Assembly (NCBI GenBank): GCA_024663395.1
Contig: JANFAH010000019.1
Location: 744,001 to 808,000 of the forward strand
From: Pisolithus tinctorius
Lineage: Eukaryota > Basidiomycota > Agaricomycetes > Boletales > Pisolithaceae
Direction: 5' to 3'
Length of the DNA stretch: 64,000 bases
This document shows positions 55,667 through 64,000 of this stretch, in pieces. Each line of letters starts with the position of its first letter. The first letter of the stretch is position 1. The notes beneath the pieces were generated by a model. It searched no databases, was not told where the DNA came from, and saw only the letters and a list, made by a program, of their open reading frames with translations. The position numbers and the translations under genes were made by a program.

Positions 55667-56940
55667 TTGGCAACATTATGAAGTGGTGGTGGAGACACAC
55701 TTGAATCCTGAGGCTGGCTATTACCCGCATAGGTGTTGAATGTTGATACACGATAACTATATACATACCCAAACAAATCTCGTTCTTCACTTTCAGTTGA
55801 CCTCTGGAAGGTTAGTCAGGCGAGATCGCAGCCCTGCATTCAATCCAACGTCGAAACCTACAGATCCTTGAAGCCATCAGTCGAACTTAGGAGTTTGTAC
55901 TTGATCACCTTGTTTACAGCCCGAAATTGAAACACTTTTTTCGACATCTGCGCGTATCAAATCCCATCAGCCACATCTCATACGGCAGCCAGTGCTTGAC
56001 AATCGCATTGGACAAGGTGGTTTGGCATGACTACATACAATTTTTCAAAGCTGGCAAGGTACAAACGTCCACCCATCCTGTTCAACACTGTCAGTGTTGA
56101 CTGATGTCATAAAGCAATGAATACGACTTGGGAAAGAACAACAAGGGGGATGCTTTCCATAAGGTCTACCATCGATTCCACTTGAGAATGTTGGGACGCT
56201 GTGGTCTGAGCTTGAGGCCTTCGAGAATGGGCCAAACAAGATTACGGTTTGTTTTATGTCTGATTTGCCTTCATCTCATCTGCAAACTCCTACAGAGACA
56301 CCTGGGCCTGTTGTTTGCACCCCACTCCCATCCTATTCATCCCAACTGTCAATCCATCTACTACTACTCATTCAACATGCACACCAAGCTATCGAGAACA
56401 GGCCAAACAAGATTATGGTTGGTTTTTTGTCTGATTTGCCTTCGTCTCATCTGGAAACTCTTACAGAGACACCTGGGCCTGCTGTTCGCACCCCACTCCC
56501 ATCCTGTTTGTCCCAACCATCAATCCATCTACTACTACTCATTCAACATGCACGCCGAGCTCACAATCTCAAATCCTACCACTGCTGCAAGGACAGCCCG
56601 CACCCTCGAGCTCTCCAAGCACGCCATCACCTCGGGTACGACTGTCACGGGAAAGGTAGGCATGTTACGAGTATCAGTTTGGTGATCTCGGGGCTGTGCA
56701 GAAACTTGAGAAAGAAGTTTACTCAATGGGTAAGTCTGACAGTGTACAGCTTTTGGAGATGGAACGCTCTTTTTGACATCGTTATGAGGGAAGTGGCCAT
56801 GAGCATTTTTCTCGCAGTGGCGGAAACACGCCATCGGTTCTGCACTTAGCTGCAGAGACGTAGAACCAACAGGTAGGCGATGGGCAACTGCGGCGGTGAA
56901 TGTACTGTAGTTGTAGGTCGGAATGTAACAGCAGCCATAT
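55667..56940. other. degenerate stretch with a tandem duplication
   Basis: No complete gene. Coding-like pieces occur near 56,660-56,849 (YQFGDLGAVQKLEKEVYSMG, then FFDIVMREVAMSIFLAVAET). The 171-bp duplication lies at about 56,231-56,572. I could not assign the pieces to a family. Confidence 0.4.
56231..56572 (+). repeat. 171-bp direct tandem duplication
   Basis: GCCAAACAAGATTA starts at 56,231 and recurs at 56,402, followed by near-identical sequence to CATTCAACATGCAC. The period is 171 bp, or 57 codons, so it keeps reading frame. Confidence 0.9.
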
Positions 56941-58953
56941 CAGCTGATTTTGACCAAATGACCATGGTAATTACCACAAAAGCAGTTACAGAATTCATGG
57001 CAACTACCACTTCCCAATATAGACAATGCCCCCTGAGTGACAACCTCTGTCGGTGTTTGAAAAAAATTCAGATTGGAATGTTCCCACAGCAGGTTACCCT
57101 GTCACAAATATTGATAATTTGCACCTGTACTGTGGCTATACAGATGAGCATGTGACCAGTAGATGTGATGGTCACATGATGAGTGACATAAGCAGAGATG
57201 ACCCTAGATCACGTGATTTTTATGTAATTGATTACGTGATGTGACCCTCCGGAGCGTTCTGTTATGTAATTTATCACGTGGTTGTGGGAAAATATGCATG
57301 TGACTTAATCAATGTCACATGACTGTACTCATCATGTGATCTCACCTCTAGCACTCTGCACATGACTCAATCCATATCACATGACCAGCAATCCCACCCC
57401 TATTCGCATGCTGGGCATTTGTGGCTGTGCTAAAAATGCGAATTGTGTCCCCACCCATTCAATTCTTGACATATGGATCTGGATTTTTGTGTGTAGAATA
57501 GGCTACCATGTTGCTACACATTGTCAAAGGCACAGCTGGTCTTGTCCAGTAGTCGCTGAGATATAAAGGAAATGAAAATGCCAACAAAACATCACATCTG
57601 AAACTTCAGGAGGGTTGAAGAAGATTCCTTCAATGCATTTCCAAAGTTTCAAGTTTATCCATTTAGAATTGAGTGAACAGCAAGCCAAATACTGATCCCA
57701 GAAGCGTGGGAAAGCCTCAAAAAGAGAAAATAAAATAGTGGAGATTTTGAAAACATATCAAAAACATAGCACAGCACATCCCACAGTGCAGCTACCACTA
57801 CCAGAACTTAGGTGAGGGATATTGGGACATGGTGGAAGATATTGGTAACAAGTGCCTAATGTGATACTCACTGCAAATGGTCAAAAATGCGAAATGGTAC
57901 ACTTGACTCATTGAGACAATGGGAGATTTATGCCAGTGCAAGGTCAACACCACTACCCCATTGCACAAATTTTCGCAATTTTGACATGTTTAAGTGGATA
58001 TCTCACCAGGCACATGGTGCCAACATGGTAGGCTATATTGCTGCATTCCTCACCCAAAGTCTGGGGTTGGCAGGGTCACTGTGATGTGTGCAAATCCACA
58101 TTTTTGATATGTTTTCAAAATCTCCATATGTTATTTTGGGACTTTTTCCCACTTTCCCACACTCTTGAATCTTTATTTTGCATCTTGCTCTCTCAGTTCT
58201 GAGTGGGGTGACACCAAACTTTGTCTATGAATTGATATGCATGTGTCCAACCCTTCTGAAGTGTCAGATATGGCATGAAGGATGTGTAAGATGAATGATG
58301 TGATGTTTTGTTGGCATTTTCATTTCCTTTATATCTCAGTGACTACTGGACAAGACCAGCTGTGCCTTTGACAATGTGTAGCAACATGGTAGCCTATTCT
58401 ACACACAAAAATCCAGATCCATATGTCAAGAATTGAATGGGTGGGGACACAATTCGCATTTTTAGCACAGCCACAAATGCCCAGCATGCGAATAGGGGTG
58501 GGATTGCTGGTCATGTGATATGGATTGAGTCATGTGCAGAGTGCTAGAGGTGAGATCACATGATGAGTACAGTCATGTGACATTGATTAAGTCACATGCA
58601 TATTTTCCCACAACCACGTGATAAATTACATAACAGAACGCTCCGGAGGGTCACATCACGTAATCAATTACATAAAAATCACGTGATCTAGGGTCATCTC
58701 TGCTTATGTCACTCATCATGTGACCATCACATCTACTGGTCACATGCTCATCTGTATAGCCACAGTACAGGTGCAAATTATCAACATTTGTGACAGGGTA
58801 ACCTGCTGTGGGAACATTCCAATCTGAATTTTTTTCAAACACCGACAGAGGTTGTCACTCAGGGGGCATTGTCTATATTGGGAAGTGGTAGTTGCCATGA
58901 ATTCTGTAACTGCTTTTGTGGTAACTACCACATTGCTTGGTCAAAGTCAGCAG
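56941..58953. repeat. 2-kb imperfect palindrome (foldback element)
   Basis: The left half pairs with the right half about a centre near 57,947. Outer 0.6 kb of each arm (about 56,951-57,597 and 58,298-58,943) is highly similar. The inner halves still pair but with more mismatches and indels (GAGATTTTGAAAACATATCA occurs on both sides). It is rich in TCACGTGA and TCACATGA. No coding gene was found; the two 60-90 codon frames in the arms are mirror images. Exact ends and target duplication could not be fixed; TTTGACCA is a candidate terminal string. Confidence 0.88.
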
Positions 58954-59415
58954 ACTCTGGTGGTAACAGCTTATTGCAACATGGAGGGAGGTCTCGGAGA
59001 CAGATGGAAAAGTGAGATTATCATATTCTGAAGACACCGCTTCTTCCTCATCAGATGAGGTGCTAGGAGTACTGGTGGATTCAGAACGAGCCTGTGAAGG
59101 GGCTCTCTTTGGGTAGGGAGATCCAAACCACGTGGCTGGAGTCTTGGAAGCTACAACAAACTTGGGGGCCAGAGTAGATTTCTGGGATTGTGCCAGAACT
59201 TCAGAGACATGCACCTTCTTTGACGAAAGTGTATGGGCTGGGGGGAGGACTTTGTCAGCAAGTAGGCCTGAGCTCTTTGAATGAGATGCTTTTCCAAAGA
59301 GCTCAAGTTGGTCAGTAAGCATAGTAGGAAATGGTGGAGGTGCGGCTGAATCATGGTCGTAGAATGGTGAAATGCTCTTAATCATGGAAGGCATAGCTGA
59401 GTACGAACAAGACAA
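58954..59415 (-). pseudogene. Ser/Pro-rich hypothetical gene next to the palindrome
   Basis: The minus-strand frame starts MSCSYSAMPSMIKSISPFYD and includes PPPFPTMLTDQLELFGKASH, TWFGSPYPKRAPSQARSEST and a Ser-rich acidic stretch. It runs into the palindrome, so its natural C-terminus may have been displaced. Low-complexity composition makes homology hard to judge; no domain was recognised. It is divergent from the WD40-like gene. Confidence 0.4.
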
Positions 59416-59467
59416 GTGGTTTGATTGATAGGGCCATTGATCAGTTGGTCACCTGCATTTAACGCAC

Positions 59468-59775
59468 TAGTATAATAATTAACTTCCGTAGATGTAAACA
59501 TGGGTTACCCGACAAAAGTCGTTGTGATCACCCAATGAAAAGTCCTAGAAGTGAAAGAATTGTCATGACTGCATACAACCCATGCACTAATACGCATCAC
59601 CCAACAAAATTTAACATGGTAGTATAACAATTAACTTCCGTAGATGTAAATGTGTGGTCACCCGACAAAAGTCGTTGTGGTTGTGCAATGAATCGTCCTA
59701 TTAAAAGTGAAAGAGTCATCATGACTGCGTACAACCCATTTAATAATACACACCATTCAACAAAAAGCCGCAAGT
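59468..59775 (+). repeat. 152-bp tandem duplication upstream of the WD40-like gene
   Basis: TAGTATAA(T/C)AATTAACTTCC begins at 59,468 and again at 59,620. Both copies continue through ACCCGACAAAAGTCGTTGTG and CATGACTGC(A/G)TACAACCCAT with substitutions and small indels. It lies between two divergent genes (59,415 minus and 59,872 plus), so it fills the likely shared promoter region. Confidence 0.85.
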
Positions 59776-60372
59776 TAAACAAAAACACGTCACATAGCTC
59801 CAAAATACAATTACCATCAGTACTTTAAATAAGAAGGACGAGCGACGAGCGTCGACCGACCTTCACACAACATGTTCTCTGCTATTTTTATCAGATCACC
59901 ACAGCACTATAAGAATGTAGCATCTTTCACTACAAGTGCTGCATCAGTCCATTCCCTTGCTTTATCTAATGATGGCGACATAGTCACTAGTGGAGGTAGG
60001 ACCTAATTGTGTCAACACACATGCCAAACTAAAGTAGGGTCTAGGCACCGGTGGCATCAGACTTTGGAACATCAAATCATGAAAGGAACTTACATGTGCC
60101 AATCACAAATCCTATGGCACAATTAGTTGCGCAACTTGGATCAGGACAAAGCATTGTTCAGTGGAAACACTCTGCTATGGCACAGGGATGGGCTACCTAG
60201 TATTCATGTGGCTGAATCCAGTTGATGTGAGTGCTGTGCGATCTGAATATGGGAGCTGTGTCTAGATTCCGAAAAGAATCATTATCAGGAAATTACCACC
60301 CGAAGACTAGGAGCAGGATTTGAGATTACCTGCATTGCATGGGATATATCATGGCCTGACGCTGGAGCGCGG

Positions 60373-62233
60373 TGTGAGTCAAAGTGTGGAAAGGTGGTGA
60401 AAACCAACCAATACCAACACAAAAGACAAATAAGAGCAAGTGGTGGTTTGCCTCTGCGGAACCTGGAGTGCAGAAACCTAAATGTGGGGGGGAACTTCAA
60501 GTGGAGGTGCTCCTGGCGCAAGTCGACAACGAGTTATGCAGGAGTAGATAAGTGAGTGATGACTAGATGGGGGATGCTGAATAGAGTGAAGGTATTCAGC
60601 CGAAAGTACTCTGGCGTGATGATCTTTTGGATGTGCTCCTGGCGCAAGTCGATGACGAGTTACGCAGGAGTGGAAGAATGACTAAACAAGAGGTTGCTGA
60701 CTAAGCACAGATGATACTGCTGAAGATGAATAGAGGTAGATAGACCCTTGATGGAGCCTCAACTACCAATGATATGAATGAAGACAGATAGGCTCTTCCG
60801 AATGAGCCTCAACTGTCGATGACGAGATATGCTGAACTGAGCTGACTTCTGAGTGACTTCTTGATTGCTGCTTGATTGATTCTGGGTAGCTAAGTACATG
60901 GGGGTTTATATACTGTGGGGGGAGCATAGCTTGTGACAAACAAGGCACAAACACTTGGTAAGTAATGAGTAAGGACTGAGTAATCATGATGAGTAAGTGA
61001 GAAACAAAAAGTAAGCAAGCAAAGAAGATTGGTAAGTATTGGCAATGAACGAGTCAAGGATAGTCAAAAGATCACAGAACGAGTCAAATGGAGTCAGAAA
61101 CTGAGTAAGCGCACTGGTACCACATTAGGGGGTGGCGATGCAAGTCAGACCTCGGCGGAGACATCTCTAGATCCAAAGATGGCATGACAGATGGATGGTG
61201 TTTCCAGATAAGGAAGTATTAATTCCAGAATTGAAGGGCATGAGTCAGGTGTCAAAGGGGGCTAGGGCGTTGGGGGTCTGTGGGGCAATGGGAAGCATAT
61301 GCAATCGCATCTCCCACCCTTCCATCCTCTCAGCGAAGTTAACAAAAACTTCATGAATGGGGTTCTGATGGAGGAGGAGGAGAAGGAGGGACATCTTCTG
61401 CTGGATCTTGCAGTAAGAAGGCAAGATGCACGTCATACTTGTCATGGATGCGATCAGGGAGGCTGGAGAACAGTAGACTATGCTGCAGCTGTCACAATGT
61501 GGGAAGAATGATGGACGAGACTGGAATAAAGACGGTGCAGGGAGCAGGGAGGAACGATCCATATGCTTCATCAAGAGGGGAGACTGAAACGACCACATAA
61601 GACCTTTCTAACTGAGTGACAGACCTGAGGCAACCAAAGAACATCCTTCTGGAAGTCATACTGACAAGGAGAACACACTGACCAAGCTGCATGGGATGGG
61701 ATGGGGCTGACAACGATGGGATGAACCAGGGGGCTTCAGGACGGAAGCTGGTGGGAATGCCTGGCAGATATATGTAGCCATTGTCTCTGGCAAACGAGAC
61801 AAGCGAGATGATTGATGAAGAGGCGGCCATGATTGATGGACTTAGCGAAATGAGCGTCTGACGGATGGAGTGCTGTAGAAATGTGCAGGGTGCGAGGATC
61901 CTCTCCAAATTTGGAAGGAAGAATCGTGGGGCTGAGCACTTTAAGCGAGTATGCGAACCGAGTTGATATCTTTGGAAATGGTGGAGATATGATGAAAACC
62001 AGAATGCCGTACATGGGCGCTAAAAACTTTTAATGCGCGCTTAACTCGCTTCCTCTTTTCTCTTTAGCACTGATGACTCGTTCTTGTGTGAAGGATGACT
62101 GTTAATGTCCAACAGTCTTTCTACGCATGAGGCCTTTAGTCTTCATCTGCATGCATGGGCATTGCACGCAACTCGTCAATGAGTTAGGCAGAGTCAGCTG
62201 TAACCATGTCCACAACACCTTTGGTGTGTGACA
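60373..62233 (-). mobile_element. TGE5: TGT...ACA repeat unit, 1,861 bp, inside the WD40-like gene
   Basis: It has the same length as TGE1 and nearly the same sequence. Flanks are GCGG (60,369-60,372) and GCAG (62,234-62,237), a 4-bp duplication with one G-to-A change. Dropping one copy restores DAGARIAVGMHD in the host gene. Confidence 0.9.
61351..61830 (-). pseudogene. TGE5 159-codon frame with one nonsense codon
   Basis: The frame starts MAASSSIISLVSFARDNGYI at 61,830. A TGA at 61,492-61,494 (after SSIILPTL) replaces the CGA present in TGE1-4 (TLRQLQ or KLRQLQ). The rest of the frame down to 61,351 is otherwise conserved. Confidence 0.75.
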
Positions 62234-63694
62234 GCAGATCGCCGTTGGAATGCATGACAGCATCATCCAAGTGCTGCTCCTCAATGCCAATTCGCAACTT
62301 CAACCAATATTCGCAGGGCGGCTCGAAAACATGGTACCAAAGTTGATCACCTTCATGCAGCATGGGAATATCTATATGTTTGGCTTATACAATGGCAAAG
62401 TGTAAGCCATGAACTCAATCATAATGATGATTGTCACTCACAAGGTGCCATTAGCATTAAAATGGATGCCACTGATGGAGTTATTCTCAGTGAGCATTGC
62501 TATGACTCTGTGATGTACACACTGATCTTTTCACTTGTCCAACACTCGTCCCACCAGGATTGCAGAGGTTGCGCTGCAGTTAGTCTGAAGAAGGAGCTGG
62601 TAGTGATTGACAATGCCATGAATGGCTTCACCTTGTATCCGCTGGACCGTGGAGATCCAATCTGGTATTTTGTTACTGAGCTGCAGCATGTTCCTGTACC
62701 CAAACAGGTTGCCTTCGGAGAAGAGTCAAAAATTATTGTAGGTGGTAGCGACAATGGCAGCGTATACCTATTTGAAAGAAGGTCAGGTCAGATGCTAGTG
62801 AAACTCGCCCACTCAAAAACGGGCTTAGTTCAAATGATTACCGTATGCACAGTGATATTTTCACATTCTTCATGTCTCACCGCCTGCAGGGTGTGTGATG
62901 TTGGGGGCCATTGCATCATCGCGAGCGCTTCGCCTGCATCAGGTCATAAAAAGTCACTTATCAAGGTTTGGACTCACCAATACACTTCTAATAAATTGGC
63001 CACAAGATCAGAAGGCCAGTCAACATTGAGGTCGACGATCACAATCACCACCTTCCTTTTGGTGCTTGGACTTGGTTTACAAACGGTACAGTCAAATTTA
63101 CTATTAGTGAAGAAAGGCGTGCTGATGGAATACCAGAACTTACTTGGTGGGGTGCTTATCCTGCAGGTAACCTACTGGTGTTCTCGTCTCCCAGTGCAGA
63201 AGCCAGCTCCTGTGCTGACACCCCCACCTCACCCTTTGGAAGAAATAGTTGCTGGTGTGGGTGACATGGAGATACTGAAAGAATTAGCAATACAGTTAGT
63301 GGGTTTAGCAAAGGTGGTTCATGAGAATAAAGATGAATGTACTAGTGAGGATGTGGTGAGGGATACCTGGCCAAGTGGGCACGAGGAGACAACTGGTTTG
63401 GTTGGCGATGATCACCCTGATGAAGTTGATTCCAACCTAGAAAAAGGCATCATCATATATCTGTAACATACAGGCTCACCCATTTTAATCGTTCAATAAG
63501 TATATCATGTTCTTCCCTGCAGCCCGCTGTACCTGCAGTGGTGACAACAAGCAGGTGTAGTTCAAAAAAGGCAAGTCTTATCACAAACACGCATGATGAG
63601 CCTAACAATGCAACACACTCAGAGTATCCTTGTTCTCTACAAGGTTATGCAGACTCACATTTTTCTTTATAAAGGAGACCTGCAAAGAGCTATC

Positions 63695-64000
63695 ATGTCA
63701 ACACAAAGGTAAGTACTTGACTTACATGCCTGTTTTGTGGCTGATAGGCCACGAAGCATGCCTGCCTCGTGCCCTACGCTGAAGCAGTGCATGTGTGAGG
63801 AATGTATCGTGAAGAACACCAATGGTGTGCTCATGGAAACGCGATTCTTACTGGTGCACCTCAACCATGTTGGGGAAGAATGTTCTAGATGCAGTGATGC
63901 CCCACAAGTCCTTTCAGATGTGACTCTGGCGACTCCAGACACTTCCGTTCCTCACCCTGACAAACTTGCTAGTCGTCTCTTTGGCCTGATGCTCATGGAT
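63695..64000 (+). CDS. 5' end of a Cys-rich gene, runs off the window
   Basis: Exon 1 is only 14 bp (63,695-63,708, ATGTCAACACAAAG). A GTAAGT … GATAG intron (63,709-63,747) leads to exon 2 from 63,748, open to the window edge. The protein begins MSTQRPRSMPASCPTLKQCM and has CMCEECIVKNTNGVLM, then a His-containing LVHLNHVGEECSRC, a Ser/Pro linker and LASRLFGLMLMD. An N-terminal C-x-C-x2-C with a downstream His and a 'T/S-xRLxxLxL' segment recalls the N-terminus of fungal tnp2/CACTA-like transposases; this is inference from pattern only. TTATAAAG near 63,667 may be its TATA box. Confidence 0.5.

Larger units (their letters stand above)
59872..63466 (+). pseudogene. WD40-like beta-propeller gene split by TGE5
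   Basis: Exon 1 (59,872-59,995) reads MFSAIFIRSPQHYKNVASFT … SLALSNDGDIVTSG. An intron (59,996-60,044) leads to GTGGIRLWNIKS, a WD-type repeat. A TGA then breaks it, with further stops to 60,300. ARRLGAGFEITCIAWD-like sequence runs to 60,372, where TGE5 enters. After TGE5 the frame resumes IAVGMHDSIIQVLLLNANSQ and MQHGNIYMFGLYNGK. Past two introns comes VPVPKQVAFGEESKIIVGGS, DNGSVYLFERRSGQMLVKLA and SASPASGHKKSLIKVW. A C-terminal extension with a hydrophobic stretch (TITITTFLLVLGLGLQTV) ends at TAA 63,464-63,466. It was probably a scaffold-like protein; the gene no longer makes a full product. Confidence 0.72.

Noticed and set aside
56128..56685. A 185-codon frame rich in Leu/Cys that looks like a membrane protein
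   Set aside because: It is produced by the 171-bp duplication, and another frame is open over the same bases. Codon pattern and neighbours do not support a real protein.
56941..58953. Mirror frames of 60-90 codons in the palindrome arms as a transposase
   Set aside because: No conserved motif, short, and present only because the arms are inverted copies.
1..64000. tRNA or rRNA genes
   Set aside because: I saw no cloverleaf with a convincing T-loop GGTTCGA box in context. The GGTTCGAGCC at 20,675 is the gag deletion joint and lies in coding sequence.

Overview
The window is eukaryotic. Genes have short GT-AG introns (about 38-60 bp), there are no bacterial-style operons, and almost all of it is transposable-element sequence of kinds typical of mushroom-forming fungi (Agaricomycetes): Ty3/Gypsy chromoviruses, Ty1/Copia, a PIF/Harbinger-like DNA transposon and a Plavaka-type CACTA transposase. 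I cannot name the species. Element names used here (Gy1-3, Co1-2, HARB, TGE1-5) are local labels.

Bases 1-43,972 are one stack of insertions within insertions. The outermost recognisable layer is a Copia element (Co1; pieces at 32,767-33,471 and 42,730-43,552). It was entered by a minus-strand Gypsy element (Gy2, right LTR 32,091-32,766, running left to 4,852) and by a second Copia (Co2, 33,472-42,729). Co2 carries an intact Harbinger-like transposon (HARB, 38,161-41,919). Gy2 was entered by Gy3 (1-4,851), TGE1 (5,273-7,133), Gy1-B (8,181-16,293), TGE2 (16,972-18,825) and Gy1-A (19,639-31,041). Gy1-A holds two inverted TGE copies (TGE3, TGE4). Target-site duplications and restored reading frames support the order.

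TGE is a repeated 1.8-1.86 kb unit with TGT...ACA ends and 4-bp target duplications. It carries a 159-codon open frame of unknown function. Five copies are present. Two form a nearly perfect 1.8-kb inverted repeat around a 668-bp segment that has itself been flipped. The Gy1 and Gy3 elements share an accessory gene, antisense to gag-pol and lying just before the 3' LTR, that encodes a charged coiled-coil protein with a conserved cysteine cluster.

Bases 44,000-64,000 hold decayed multi-exon genes. On the minus strand, 44,844-47,106 and 51,914-54,715 encode conserved hypothetical proteins. Between them lies a Plavaka-type transposase (47,519-51,375) whose 3' end is split by a solo Gy1 LTR. A 2-kb imperfect palindrome follows (56,941-58,953), then a WD40-like gene (59,872-63,466) split by TGE5, and the start of a Cys-rich gene that runs off the right edge.

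Most in-frame stops in these copies are TGA where a relative, or the restored frame, implies CGA. Together with widespread CG-to-TG/CA differences between copies, this points to CpG-methylation decay. The only multi-exon genes that look intact are the two HARB genes.
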